A stretch of 64,000 nucleotides of DNA, from assembly GCA_019914945.1 (NCBI GenBank), contig CM034104.1, forward strand, positions 1,304,501-1,368,500, written 5' to 3'. The notes beneath the pieces are model-generated. The model saw only the letters and a list, made by a program, of their open reading frames with translations. It was not told the DNA's origin and searched no databases. How positions within the stretch are numbered: position 1 is the first letter of the stretch; every line of letters starts with the position of its first letter. Positions 1-12,700 of this stretch are shown here, piece by piece. The translations under genes were made by a program, and so were the position numbers. Source of the DNA: Typha latifolia (Eukaryota > Streptophyta > Magnoliopsida > Poales > Typhaceae).

Positions 1-408
1 CAGAAGACACGATTTTCCCATAACTCTACTAAGTTCAAGAATTATTCAGCAACTCCCAGAAGAGGAGACACTCAGTTGCTTGATGTGAATGGTTTGAGTT
101 TGATTAACAAGTCGAAGAGCATCTCAGAGCCAACATTGTCTATTGGCCAGATACTAAGCAGGAAGCTGATGGGTCCTGAAGATAATGAAGCAAGAATGCA
201 TGGAAAAATAGTTAAAAGGTCTAAGGTTTCTCTAGGTCAGATTCTAAGCCAAAAGCATGAACTTCTATCTCCCCCGAGGATAGATGACAGTATTGCTCAC
301 AAGCATTTCTTTACAACAAGGAAGAAGTTTGGTTTTGTTGGTTTCGCGCTACTGTTAGCCAAGAATAAAAAGAAGAAAAAGAAGAAAAAGAAGAAGAAAG
401 TGGCCTAA
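1..408 (+). CDS. 3' end of an unidentified gene (Lys-rich C-terminus)
   Basis: The reading frame is open from base 1 to a TAA at 406-408, so 135 residues of a larger protein or exon are visible and the start lies off the left edge. The fragment is basic and polar. It contains a motif twice, as SIGQILSRK (near 139-165) and SLGQILSQK (near 229-255), about 30 residues apart. It ends in a short hydrophobic stretch (FGFVGFALLLAKN) followed by about 11 consecutive lysines and VA. The lysine run could act in nuclear localisation or binding to acidic surfaces, but that is inference. I do not recognise the family. The repeated GQILS motif suggests a short functional repeat. No splice site is needed inside the visible part. 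That it is the 3' end of a real gene is fairly likely; the function is unknown. Confidence 0.6.
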   Translation, partial: QKTRFSHNSTKFKNYSATPRRGDTQLLDVNGLSLINKSKSISEPTLSIGQILSRKLMGPEDNEARMHGKIVKRSKVSLGQILSQKHELLSPPRIDDSIAHKHFFTTRKKFGFVGFALLLAKNKKKKKKKKKKKVA

Positions 409-624
409 GGGCCAAGTCCCAAGTACCAAGATAGCATAGCTATCCTTAGTTCTTTTATTGCAAAACTGATTACTATGTAATCACTTTGTCATTTATATTG
501 ATCTGTTAATCTTAGAACCAAGAGGTGGCATAATGAGATGCACTTCCATTGTTTTTCTTATTATAGGACTAATGCCGATATATTATATTCACTAATAATA
601 CATATATAATTAGTTGCAATAACT

Positions 625-705
625 GTCGATATGTCCGAGTGGTTAAGGAGACAGACTTGAAATCTGTTGGGCTAGCCCGCTCAGGTTCGAACCCTGCTGT
701 CGACG
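625..705 (+). tRNA. tRNA-Ser (anticodon UGA)
   Basis: A type II tRNA cloverleaf can be drawn. The acceptor stem pairs GTCGATA (625-631) with TGTCGAC (698-704), including one G-U pair, and G705 is the discriminator base. The anticodon stem ACAGA/TCTGT flanks loop CTTGAAA, with anticodon TGA at 658-660. A long variable arm (GGGC TA GCCC) is as expected for serine. The T loop is TTCGAAC at 686-692. The gene is intronless. One T-stem pair (T681 opposite C697) is mismatched. A T-run follows directly as a Pol III terminator. It decodes UCA, and UCG by wobble. Confidence 0.95.
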
Positions 706-707
706 AC

Positions 708-713
708 TTTTTT
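708..713 (+). terminator. Pol III T-run terminator of tRNA-Ser
   Basis: A run of six T lies three bases after the tRNA discriminator base and is followed by further long T-runs up to about 738. This is the normal RNA polymerase III termination signal. Confidence 0.8.
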
Positions 714-1284
714 ATTTTTTTTTATTTTTTTTTATTTTTAGAATAATAAAACTCTTTAACTATTGTCTATTTTATCTGCACCTCTTTATTTATTTTTAGT
801 GCACCTTGACTCCCTAAATTATGAAAAAAGTCTCACAATTTGACAATATTAGCAAAAAAATATTAAATTATTATTTTACCTTCAAATTTTCTCTATTTTT
901 TCTAATAAATAATATTTAGGACCCTAAAGTAAATCACGTAATACTCATATATTAGTTTTAATAAAAAAAAAATCTAACAGATGACTAAAGTAAGAGAGAT
1001 TTTTGATGATTAAGGAGTTAAAGATATAATTATCTAATCTTTTCCAACCTCAACATGAACAAGTACCTTTTATTATTTCGCAAATAATTGCTGTGTGATT
1101 TTCATAGAAGGATCACAAATCTCCTAGAAAGTTTATTCTTAATTGATTGAATCCGGTTATTTTCAATTATAAGCCCCACATGTCTAGTAATATTGTAATG
1201 TTATGTACATCCTTTGCTCTAATAATTTTAGTTTCTTAGTATTCTCTAACATATTTATTGATAAATTTTATCCTTTGCTGGTAG

Positions 1285-1286
<2 letters not shown>

Positions 1287-1342
<56 letters not shown>
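1287..1342. repeat. (TA)n microsatellite
   Basis: An uninterrupted run of about 28 TA dinucleotides. Slippage-prone, so its length is likely variable between individuals. Confidence 0.95.
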
Positions 1343-1343
<1 letters not shown>

Positions 1344-2020
1344 CGCTATTGGATAAAGATCTCCGTGATATCTGGATTATAATATTTTTTTAAATATAAT
1401 CGAAGTAGTAGTTGTTGCCTCTCTTTTTTTCCGACTCTACGAAGTCGTTGAAGTAGTTGAGAATAATGCAACATTCTTATAACGAAGCAATCTACCAGCA
1501 ATAATTGAAAAGGATAACGATAATTACGAAAAAGAAAATTAAAAAAAAAAGAAAAAAAATAACAAATAGAACCAGGGGTGCTTCCTCCTCTCTTCGCTCC
1601 CGTGTTTTCCTCGTGGCTCCGTGTTTCACACGCCTTCTCCTCTCAGGTAATAATCCTCCTCCGTTTTGTCGCAAAATCTTGATCTAGTTTGCGAACCCCC
1701 CTCGTTCGTTGCGTGATCGGTAGGAGATTTTTTTTTTTTAAATCTTTTCCGTTCCCTTGCGATGACGCTGGAGAATTCGATTAGGGTTTTGTTTTTAAAT
1801 TTTTGGATTAGCTTCTTTTCTTTTATTCCTGTGATCTTTTATTTACGTATGAGAATTTGTTCGGAATAGTTGATAGATGCTTCAGATTGATCTAATTTTG
1901 GCTTAAATTCACTTTTTGAAGTGGATTTTAAAGAAAGTTTGCTTTTTTTTAATTATTAGTTAATAGTACCCAACGGTGGTAGTATACTAAACCCGGTAAA
2001 TATTTATGTGCTAGGTGAAT

Positions 2021-4595
2021 ATGGGTTTGAGAGAAGGTTTCTTGTTTCTTGTGCTGGTCTTCAGTTGGACAATTGCAGATGCCAGGATATTTGTGGCTAC
2101 TGATATTGTAGGTATGGCATGATATTTCTCTATCCCCCTTCTTATTTTGTTAATGTTGGTTTTTACTATCTGCTTTAATTTCTGGGGAAAAGTGGTACAG
2201 GAGTGGTAATCTATATGATGTCTCTTTGATTTTAAGGATACTGGTAATTTGAAGTCTGTTAAGGTACATGTAAACTTATATTACTAGCACCTAGGCAATG
2301 ATTTGGAATTTTTTCTTAAGTGATTGATCTTTCATTGTGATTTTGGATTGTGGAATATTGTAGCAGTCACGGCATTTTTAACTTTTTAATCATGTTGACT
2401 GTAATCTTGTGGCAGCGCAATTGGACAGTCTGATGTATCTGAGCAAGTCATCAAGAATTGCATTAAATTTAATAAGTTTGAACTTTGTTTCTAAGGTTGA
2501 TGAAACTTCATGGGTAATTGTGATGTTTGATGATGTTATGTCCAAATGATATAGAGTTGGTTTGCAAGGCAAAACGAAACTATGATGCCGGTGGAAATTC
2601 TTTAAATTTTAATACTCACCAGGCACTGCTTCTAATGAAAATAGTCATGAATATGATCATATCATGGTTGGCGAAGGTGAGATCTATCTATATTACCCAT
2701 AAGATGTTCCATTCATATGAATTCTGATAGTTGTAGAACCAAGGATAGAATAAAACGTGACTTTGACCTGGTAGATCTAGTTCCATTTGGAGAAAACCAT
2801 TATATTAAACTTTAAGCATACTTTGCAAGTGAAATGACTAACAGATACAGGAATTTGCTGAAACTCATGTTTGAGATCTGAGGTCTTTTAGGTTGTTATC
2901 TGTACCTTTCATTGAAAAGTTTACTTTCTTTATGCAAGGATTACAATCTGCATACAGATTTGTTTGTCATTTATTAAGTTTCAACCATGCCTTTAGAGTT
3001 TGTGCTGAAAATAATTTGCTTGGGAGTCAAGCTTATAATCATTTAACATTCTTCCAGTTACTGAAGTTGATCTTGAGCCACCAAGAGTTGAGACTGAACT
3101 TTCTGAAGCAGTCAAAAAGAATGAACAACTTTGCGTAGTATGTGAAGACTTTACTGCTCGGGCTATTTATTACCTTCGCGAGAACAAGACTAAAGGTGAG
3201 ATAGTTGGGATCCTTCATCAAGCATGTTCCGAGATGAAGTCTTTTGAAAAGCAGGTAATTTTTTTTTCTTTGTTAGATATATGCAACATATGGTTGAAGT
3301 GAGTATGTTGTTGAATGACGAGCTGCAATGTACTACTCCTTCTGGGTGAGTTCTTAATTACTTTATTGCTTTGGCAGTGTGTTTTGTTGGTGGACTACTA
3401 TGCAACTCTTTTCTTCGCTGAGATGACCAAGATACGTCCAGATGAGTTCTGCAGAAAGGTAAATCTCTGTGAGGAGATGGCCTATGCGACTCTTCCAAGG
3501 AGCAACAGTAGCTGTTCTTTCTGCCATCATATTGTTGAAGAAATACTTTCCAAACTTAAAGATCCTGATGCCCAGGTACCAGTTACTTTGCTTTCTTGTG
3601 ACAAGCCTGTTCCTCACCTGCCTTTGAGGACTTGTATTAAAATTATGATTAAGCAAAGTAGCCATATCAAAGTAAAAGGACTTCAAGAATTCAGACAACA
3701 ACGCTATCTGTATTTCTCTTAGAAGAGAACAATTAACAATATTCTGATAATCATAGCACGCCATTCTCCTGGCTCATACTGATGACTGTCCTACATTATA
3801 ATATATATATTTCTCAATTTTAGTATGGTTTGTATTTTGTAAGTTGTCATTTTGTTGCATTCACTGAGAGTAGTTCCTGATTAATTTTCTTACTTGTGTT
3901 GATAGCTTTGAGCTTGCTGGTACATAATGAGGCAATAGCACTAGCTTCTTCTTTTTATACTTATTTTATATTGATATGCACTTTATGTACTTTGGCGTTT
4001 CTTATTTTCCGTCTTCCTTTTTCTTTTAATTTTCAGACTTATATTATCTTATTAGGTATGGAACTAGTTCGTAGAGGTAGGCATTGCTTGTGAGAGGAAA
4101 CCTTTCTTAAGTATCATATGTGATAGTTAAAAAAGATTAAGCTTATCTAACTAATGGAATTACTGCTTATGCATTGTTTGCAAGGTGCTTAACTAGTTTA
4201 TTTCCTTTCCAATTGGCAGTTTGAGATAATCGAAATCCTTCTTAAGGAATGCAGCAAGATGGAAAATTATGTTCAAGAGGTAAATTCTTCGGCACTTGTT
4301 TCCTGTTATCTTTTAATATTACAAGACTTAATATTTAAAGCTGAGATATATGTAAGGATGTGACTTCCATGCTTTGATCCACTTTTTTCTCCTATTTAAA
4401 TTTCTACTAGTTCTCATGATCCTTTTTTCGTCACAGTGCAAGCGGGTGGTTTTGCACTACGGTCCTCTTATCCTACTCAATGGTGAGAAGTTCCTCGAGA
4501 CTGCTGATGTTTGTGGTACCATCCATGCATGCAAGAAGGCCAGCCTAGAATCAGTTACTAGCTCATTTGAAGAGACAGCGTTGAGTGATGCTTGA
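2021..4595 (+). CDS. Saposin B-type domain protein (prosaposin-like), secretory
   Basis: Five coding exons join in phase: 2021-2111, 3058-3254, 3378-3575, 4220-4279 and 4437-4595, giving 234 aa. All introns are GT-AG. The N-terminus (MGLREGFLFLVLVFSW...ADA) is a signal peptide. Two saposin B domains follow, each with six cysteines in the usual CxxC ... C ... C ... C ... C pattern. The first opens with LCVVCEDF and closes with FCRKVNLC. The second opens with SCSFCHHIV and closes with VCGTIHAC. NKT in the first domain is a potential N-glycosylation site. Saposins are disulfide-locked helical proteins that bind and lift lipids for lysosomal or vacuolar hydrolases. Plant members of this two-domain type have about this length, and their exact role is not well defined. 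The start was chosen because exon 1 supplies the signal peptide and joins in phase 1 to exon 2. Confidence 0.9.
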
Positions 4596-5533
4596 AGTTA
4601 GAGGATCTGTGGATTGTATCCATGTGTAATTATGATTTGCCTAGCTTCTGCAGGCCTCGTTATCTATCTAGTGGATGCTAATTGTTTTATATCAGTCTAT
4701 GTTTTATGCTTAAACACAGCTTCCATAATTCAGAACATTGCTTTTTATACTCATTTATATGATGTTACCTGGTTATATCTACTTGTAATTTTTCTAACAG
4801 ATGTATCTGTATTTATCTCATACGCATGTCGATGCTGTGCTGAGGAATGCCCACCAGCACAGAATTAATATTTGAACCTTTCTAACTTGTTAGATGAGTA
4901 CTCATATATCCATGCTGTGATGACAATTATTGAAGTGAATGCAATCTATATATATCAAGAAATCATACATCTTTTATATAAGATTACAGAATCCGAGTCT
5001 TATAGTGTCGGAAATTTCTGCGAGGTTCCCCTCAAAGCTGGCTAGATAATTAACTTGCTTCTGGATTGCTGACTGTATCAATTAAATATAATTATCTAAT
5101 GATTAAGTAGCTGCTGGTGATCCTTAGCACCACATCTTATCTGAAGAGCTGCTGCTTCTCCGCTGCAGATTATTGTCAACATTTTTCCTTCCATTTGGCA
5201 GCAAAATGTTGCCAATGGAAGGGATCTAGAGACTTGAATCTTATGAGTCCTCAGTAAGCATGACAATACCAAGCTCTGGAGACTATTTTATTTCTTAATA
5301 TCTATGATTTATCTGTGGCAAGGTCCTGATTGGATCCTTTGGATGTGTTCCATATTAGTAATGTGCAAGCTCATAAAATCTTCTATCCTGATCCTGTACC
5401 ACAAAGTTGATAATCAATTATTATATATACCAAGTGATTGGTTTAAAGCATGAAGGAAATGGAAGTAAATTCGAAACATAGAATGTTCCCTGTAATATTT
5501 TAGTGGATATGACAAAGAAATCATACCTTTTTA
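4596..5533. other. Space between two convergent genes
   Basis: This holds the 3' untranslated region of the saposin gene (+) and that of LSF2 (-). A 84-codon open frame at 4614-4868 has no family resemblance and is in the expected 3' UTR. No other gene or repeat was seen. Confidence 0.5.
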
Positions 5534-6189
5534 TCAAGTTCCTCTAAGTCCACGCACTCGGTCTTGAATTAGCTTCCTTTCCCAGCCAGCGACATCCGCA
5601 AAAGCATGTTCTGGTAAATTCTCAAAAGGCTGTTTCCATGGATCATTCTTAGCCAGATCATAGGTAGCACCTCGAATAGCTCTTTTATTAGGTCCACAGG
5701 GCCTTTTTGATGTAAGTTCATCATATGCTGTATTAAGCTGCAAGGCAGCAAATGTATGCCATCACAAATTTAATCATGTTATAAGAAGTAAGATAAATAT
5801 GGAACAAAAAACTGGGAGAGGAGAGACTTTTAATTTTTGACATATTAAAAATGTTATTTACTTATTAGATGGCATTCTTGTGTAAGATATATCTATAATG
5901 CATACTTAAAACTATATAGAACTGTTTTTAATTGCTGCAACTATCTCAGATAAATATGACCATCTCAACAACCATAAGTTAGACTCTCTTCTTTCCTGTC
6001 AATCTCTGTATAATTATTTAAAATCATTCATAGACCTTCCTCTAAGAGATAAAGCAATGGAATATCATTTTGGGAATTTAAAAGTATGACCTATGGCCTG
6101 ACCTCAGTTATAACCTAAAAGGAGGTGAATTCTTATTGGCATAACCTATCCACATTTCCCCAAATCAAAAGGGACTTGGTAGATAACTT

Positions 6190-6235
<46 letters not shown>

Positions 6236-8046
6236 ATGTATCAGAGCTTAGGACTTACATCCATGTTGCAGAACCAAAACATATAAGCAATAGCAACTGC
6301 AGGTGCCCTCCCCAGTCCAGCAGTGCAATGGACATAAACTTTTCCTTTCCCCTCTGATATACCCCACTCTAGCGATGAAACTGCTTTTGGCAATTGCTGC
6401 CTCAGTGAATCTGGATCGAAGTCCCTTGCCTGTTGTAATTGATTTAAAAGGTCAGCAGCAAATAATATTTCACTGTGTTCTAGGTCGATTGCATGGCACA
6501 CAGTTTAGAAACTGCTCAAGAAAAGGGTATCAAATACATATGCTGTAGCAAATTTAAGAGGGATTAAATATGCCAATGATAGAATAATGTAGCTAACTAA
6601 AGATCTCAATTATGTCACTGCTTATATCTGCACATCCATGGAGTCGTGCTAATTTTAGGTGCCTTTACATTCTATGAACGTGGAAAATTACTGAGATCAT
6701 GTAAAGCAATCTTGTAGTTAAGAACCTGGATGAGTATCATCTGTTAAGATAAAGAACATAAATCTTGCATTTCTAAGCTGCTGGAACCATCAACAAATCA
6801 GATGTAATTGTGAACCTCTTAATATAGATAGACGAAATGAAAAGCATAATATAGTGCCTTAAATTGGATCTATTTGTGAAGTATCTACCCGATAGGAGGA
6901 CTTCACACACACAAAAAGTATCAGGTTATATTTAGAAGAAACAAAAAGAAAAAAAAAAGAAAAAAGAAAAGAGAGATAACTTTGAGGTAGGAAAAGAAAG
7001 TTTCAAGCAATTGAAAGTTTTCAAAATTATCAAGGTAGAATAGAGTATGATAACTTGTACTGCACTGCCAGATATAAGATCCTCATGTTCTGCCTTCCCT
7101 TCTAATGACAGAATTATAGACAAGGAAATGATGGATGGCTTACCGGTCTTCTCATATGGCGAATACCAACTTCTTTACACCTCTTGATGATAGCTTGGAT
7201 ATCAATGCCCCAGTATTCAATGTCATTATCCTGCTGCAAACACAATATATAGGCCACTTTCTCCTCTTTCAAGTGATCAATATCTTCGGGCGTCTGAGGT
7301 TGGGATCCAACAATCAAACTATCACTTATGATAGTGTAATTCATGCCTAAATACCAGATAGAAATATAATAAATCTATGATCAGCAGATAGGACTTTCTT
7401 TGGAAATTGCCAACTTACGAGCCCCATAAAGTCTATATAATTTTCGTTTAGTTACAAAAGAAACAAAAGAAAAGCTTGAAAAGATCCATCATCTTGAAAG
7501 AAAAAAAAAATCATTACACTATTCAAAAATGAAATTATTCTAAGCCACTTTGTTCAATAAAACAACATGTCAATAAAGAAATCAGAAATTAACTAAAGAA
7601 ATTTACAATATGTAGAAGTCGAAACTAGCTCCATTTACAAAGGAACATAAATGCCTATAAAAATCGGTTTAGTAGAAAAAAAAAAGTCTTCTTAAATTTG
7701 CAAATCAAAACTCTATATTTAGCAAAACCTATATAGAAATCTCATAAAAAGAGAGGCATTTCCTACCAAGATCGTGATGGTACTCATACGGGTTCCTCAT
7801 CATCCTCTTCATGGCGGTGTTGTAATCCTCCACCTTGCGCTTGGGGCCGCTCCTTCCCGCCGTGCTCCGGTCTTCTTCAACTGTTCCGCTCTTTGAGACC
7901 CTACACTTGATCCCATCGGATCCGAAAGGTGCACTATAGGTGCCCAAACCCCTCAAATTCCTCCTCCTAAATGACGTCTCCAGTTCAAGCGATCGATTAG
8001 GAGGCGAGAATACCGAAGAAAAGCAAGAGTTGGTAATCGTTTCCAT
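5534..8046 (-). CDS. LSF2: Phosphoglucan phosphatase LSF2, chloroplastic
   Basis: Four exons on the minus strand join in phase: 8046-7767, 7346-7144, 6429-6259 and 5737-5534, giving 285 aa (Arabidopsis LSF2 is about 282). The order is a Ser/Arg-rich chloroplast transit peptide (about residues 1-70), the conserved KVEDYNTAMKRMMRNPYEYH segment, and a dual-specificity phosphatase fold. The catalytic loop is HCTAGLGR, with Cys196 and Arg202, and Asp164 is the likely general acid. A plant-type C-terminal segment follows (RPCGPNKRAIRGATYDLAKN ... WERKLIQDRVRGLRGT). LSF2 removes the C3-linked phosphate from starch glucan chains so that amylases can degrade starch in the chloroplast. Unlike SEX4 it has no separate carbohydrate-binding module, and none is seen here. 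Intron 3 (6430-7143) separates the RRP and ARDFDP codons. The active site is intact. Confidence 0.95.
6192..6229. repeat. (TA)n microsatellite downstream of LSF2 exon 3 (intron)
   Basis: TA repeat followed by TGTA units in the intron between the third and fourth LSF2 coding exons (5738-6258). Confidence 0.85.
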
Positions 8047-9773
8047 CTCTCCCGTCTCTTTCGATCTCGGTTCTTCGCGGTTCTTCGATCCGGTGGAAAT
8101 CCTAGGAAGCTTTTGATGACCTTTTGCAATTTTTATTTTAAATATCTAGTGAAGCTAGCGCGTTGTGAACCATATATATATATATATATATTCTGCCGCT
8201 GTTTTTTTTCTTTCCAATCCAAGTAATTTGGACGTTTTCCACACAGTTTAATTCAATGGTCACATCACACGTTACTTTTGTAATATTTGCGATCCAAGCC
8301 TCCTATTCTGGAGTTTGTTCGCATAAATGAAAGATGAGGGTGGATTATAACAAATCACGTGAATCCCGATGGTGAAACGATTGCTTCTCTCTGTTCTATT
8401 TCTAACCACACAAAAATAAAAGAAGAAGAAAAGATGGGATCTAATCCACAACCGGACTCACGTGAGCCATCCAATTTCGATTTCACCTGGCACCTCGTTT
8501 ATGACGATCCAGGGTCCTGAATCATGTGAAGAGAGGATGGCACTTTTCCACTTTACCCCAAGTATTTGTATAATAATAGTTATTATTATTATTATTATCT
8601 ATCACTTGCGGAGTCCTACAAATTAATCTCATCCAGTGTTCAGTCTACGCTTGGATTCTTTACTACCTCCAAAGAGGATAAACCAATAGAGAATGTCCTC
8701 TTCTCAGTTTCCTATGGCTAATCTTGCATATAAATAAACTACTAAAAATTTTCCGTGTTGCATTTGACAGTATATATCCCCAAAATTTTTGTGTTATTGT
8801 CTTGTTAATTGGATTATAATTGACAGTGATACTTTTGAATTATTTTTTTATTAGACTCAGATGATTAATGGGAATGTTTTGCCCCCATAAGTCTCAGATA
8901 GTTTCAATAGTTCTTTTTTTTTGTGTTGGTTTCATGTTTTTATTTTAAAGTCTGATCAAATTGTCTTTTTCTTTATGCTTAAGTAGGGATAGATATATTT
9001 GTCTTTCATTTAATGCCAGTTTATATCTATTAGAAAATAATATCTTTTTAAACCTAAAGAGTTGAATATATATATATATTTTAATCTCTCTTATTACTAT
9101 TCTTTTTCAACAAACTTGTCACCTATTAATTAGTCGTTTCTTTTCTTTTACTTTTTTTTTTATTTCCTAAATGCCAGTATTCTTTTTTGTTCTTTGTTCT
9201 TACCGAGAGTAAAAGGTTAACAATAAAGTTGCGGCGGAACATTGGACCATCTGAATAAAAAAATGGAAGGGAAAACAAATAAGGAATACGGGGAAAAAGA
9301 ATTTAGTCATTTATCTTTTTCTCCTTCGTCTATATTTCCTTCTCTGCGTAGCCGTGGGTTCGTATATCCCAAGTCACCGACGCTAGGGTTTCCGCCATGA
9401 ACGACCTCGAATTCGTAAGTCTTCGGCCTCTCCCTCCTCTATAATACATCTCCCTTAGGAAATCCATTCGCCGAAAGAAGGCATCGCTTGCTTTGCCTAG
9501 GGTTTCGAGCGGATTACGGCTCCGAGATTCGAATAGTTTGTTGTTTTGTAAGGTTAGGCTTCACGCAATACGATTGCTTCTGGATTGGGGATTTCGTGAT
9601 TCTATCCCGTTATAATTCTCCCCACAAAGAGTACGCCTCGGATCGGAAAGCGCGCGAAGAGGGCGAGTTCTCCTGTTTCTAGGGTTTGAGATTTCTGTGG
9701 AATTTAGGGCTCTGGCGATCGATCTTGTGGTGTTCGGCTGCGATTTCTTTCGGGCTCTAGGGTTTTCTGGATA
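8047..9773. other. Divergent promoter region between LSF2 (-) and the zinc-ribbon gene (+)
   Basis: About 1.7 kb. It contains a short TA repeat (about 8171-8190), a TTA microsatellite (about 8570-8600), two CACGTG boxes and AT-rich sequence. GC content rises after about 9310, where the leader of the + strand gene seems to start. No other coding gene was seen. Confidence 0.5.
8356..8464. promoter_or_regulatory. Two CACGTG G-boxes upstream of LSF2
   Basis: CACGTG occurs at 8356-8361 and 8459-8464, about 310 and 415 bp upstream of the LSF2 ATG. G-boxes bind bZIP and bHLH factors in light- and clock-regulated plant promoters. That fits a gene of night-time starch breakdown, but regulation is inferred. 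Confidence 0.4.
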
Positions 9774-12700
9774 ATGTGTATACTCTGCGTCGTGCAGAGG
9801 TGGTCACGGCGGGTCGCCACGATGCTGCCGTGGCTGGTGCTTCCTCTCATTTTTCTCTGGGCTTTCTCCCAGCTTTTACCACCAGGGTTTCGTTTTGAGG
9901 TCACTTCGCCTCGCCTCGCCTGTGTTTTGGTCCTCCTGCTGACTCTTTTCTGGTATGAGATCCTTTTGCCGCAGCTGTCTATCTGGCGGGCAAGGCGGTC
10001 TGCCCGCCTGCGGGAGCACCGCCGGACTCAGGCCCTCGAGCTGCAGAAGCTCAGGAAGACGGCCACTCGCCGATGTCGGAATTGCCTCACCCCATACCGC
10101 GATCAGAACCCTGGGGCCGGCCGGTTCATGTGCTCATACTGTGGGCATATCTCAAAAAGACCTGTTTTGGACCTTCCCGGGCCTGGCGGGAGCTCGAGGC
10201 TAATCAGCGATCTTGTTGCAAAGAATGGCTGGATGTGTAATCAGGATTGGCAGACAGAAGGAAACGGGAACTGGGCTTGTTCCGTTCCACGATACTGGCT
10301 CGACGATAGGTGTTTGACGGAGAAGTCATATTCGGGCATGGTGGCTTCTGCCTGCAAGCTGATCTCATGTTTTTTCTCATGCGTGAGATGGCTTTGCAGA
10401 AAGGTTTTCAGGTTGAGCTCATCAAGGGAGGATAGTTCTTCTGATGTAGATCACAAAGGGCTGAAAGGAGGAGACAATGGAGGGAATTTGCAAGGGAGCA
10501 AAGGAGAAAAAGCAAGGCGGAAGGCTGAAGAGAAAAGGCAGGCAAGGTTGGAGAAGGAAATGCTGGAGGAAGAAGAGAGAAAGCAGAGGGAGGAGGTTGC
10601 AAGATTGGTAGAAGAGAGGAGGAGATTACGTGAAGAGAAGCTTGAAGCTGAAGAGCGTTCTAAGGGTGCTACTCCTGTTGGAGAAAGAGAGAACAAGAAG
10701 GAGGCAGAAAAAAAGAGGCAGGATAGAAGGAAGGAGAAGGATAAAGGATCTAGCAAAAGCAATTCTGATGTTGAAGACTTAGAGAGGAGAACAATTAGGG
10801 AAAGCGAAAAGAAGCGCGATTTCGACAAGAAGAGTGAGAATGAGAGACGAGATTTACAGAAAAACACATCAGATAATTATAAATTACATACCTTGGAAGC
10901 TAACCATGGCAATAAGGTGACACCAAGTAAGCCCAAGTACTTTGGTCGCATGACAGGGAATTTTCTATCTTCTTCAAGAGGTTTCACTGGTGCTTCCTTT
11001 TTTGGGAGAAGTGCTCAGGGCTCTGCTGCTTCTTTTAGCAAAGCAGGCAAACCAACCATTGGCTTTACTGATCATAGTCATGCAGTCAAACGAGATGCTC
11101 AATCTGCTGCGCATACTATGGCAAAAGCTACTTCAAATGGAGATGATAGGATTTCGGGGGCCAACTGCAATCGACCTGTGAGTTCTTATCCACACAACTA
11201 GTATCATGTTGTTGTTGTTGTACAACTGTTTTGTTTAGAAATTTTCAACAAGATGACATAAATTAATTTCTTGAGTTTTCCCCTTGTTTTGTGACCTTTT
11301 TTTTCCTCCTCTATATAGGCAAGTTCGGATGGGCAAGCCCAGAGCACTGCCCCAAAGAAATCATGGCATCAACTCTTTACACGTTCAGCAACTGTCTCTC
11401 CTTATCCTGATACAAGTGAATCCAGCTATCAAACGCAAAATGGTCATACAGAAGCTCCAGCTGGACACCTGTCACGGCCCAGCTATCCTCTTGATAACCA
11501 AATTAATTTTGGGCAATCTTTGCCTTTTCCTGTATATAGCACAGCAAATGGTTCATCTAGTAGCACTTCTCTTTCTCATTTCACGCCTGGACCCATGTTT
11601 CCTTCTCTCAAAGATGCCGCGCCAACTTCAATATCTGAAGAACCAGAGCACTTTGAGGACCCATGCTATGATCCAGATGCCATTGCGTTACTTGGCCCTG
11701 TTTCAGAATCACTGGACTTTCATTTGGACCTAGGTGCTGGGTTTGGTTCAAGTGATAAGACTGAAGGACCTCGTCTTCTGAAGAGTGTGGCTGCTCTTGG
11801 AGAAGTTACCAAGCCTTCCCCAATCGAGTCTCCTCTGTCAAGATCGCGAGTTTCTGAACAAAAGCATATAACCTCTGGTCAACTTTCTTTAGCAGATGAT
11901 GCTTCTAGTCTGCATGAGTCGGGTAAGGAACAAGGCACATGGCAAATGTGGGGCAGTCCTCTTGCGCAGGATGGTCTGGGATTGGTTGGTGGGCCTTCCA
12001 ACTGGTTTTTACCTATAGGGCAGAACAAATATGACCGAGAAGATACCTTTCCTCTGCCCCACAATCATTTGGTGCCTCAAATTGCAAATGAGGCTCATGT
12101 CCTTCCTAGCATCCAGTCTCAGCATGCTCCTGAGGTTAATCAGCAAAATAGTGGAACATATACTCCCTTTGGTTCTGGCCTGAATAGCAATGATCTGTGG
12201 GTTCAGAAGACACCGTTTCAGCCATTACCTGTTAATGGAGATACCCATTTCCTTCCTCTTAATCTGATGGAAAATGTTGCATGCAAGGATGTGATGTACG
12301 GAACTCCAGAGAGATCAGCAGCTACCCATTCTTTTGAGCTATCTCCACCAGCTAATTGTTGGTCCAAGTAAGTTCAGTAGATGTATTCCCTTGCTGTATG
12401 GTAATCAATGCTCTAGGATGTCTTAGCGTTTGCTTTTCTGAATGAATGGTTTTGAACCTTAGGTTATCTTTTGCATATGAGTAATCATTTGGAGACTTGA
12501 AGAAAAGCTTCATTTACTTATGACACAGCTCCTTGCTCGTTTCTTATTATTTTTCCTGCTGAGTTATTTAGATGGCTATTTTACACTTGAATTGTTTCTG
12601 GCCAAACTTCTTTATGTCGATGGATTTCATAGGTACGAAATGTCTTCTGTTTGGTCTATGTAATAACAATAGTATATTAAGTATACACTCTATATTCTCT

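Larger units (their letters stand above)
706..2020. other. Intergenic region and 5' leader of the saposin gene
   Basis: The region is AT-rich with no supported coding gene up to about 1550. A TA microsatellite lies at 1287-1342. From about 1570 the sequence becomes CT-rich and resembles a 5' untranslated exon ending at CTCTCAG|GTAATA (1646/1647). A leader intron probably runs to CTAG at 2011-2014, just before the ATG at 2021. Leader-intron boundaries are inferred from splice motifs only. Confidence 0.45.

Noticed and set aside
3363..3764. 133-codon frame on the minus strand
   Set aside because: It is the antisense shadow of the third saposin exon.
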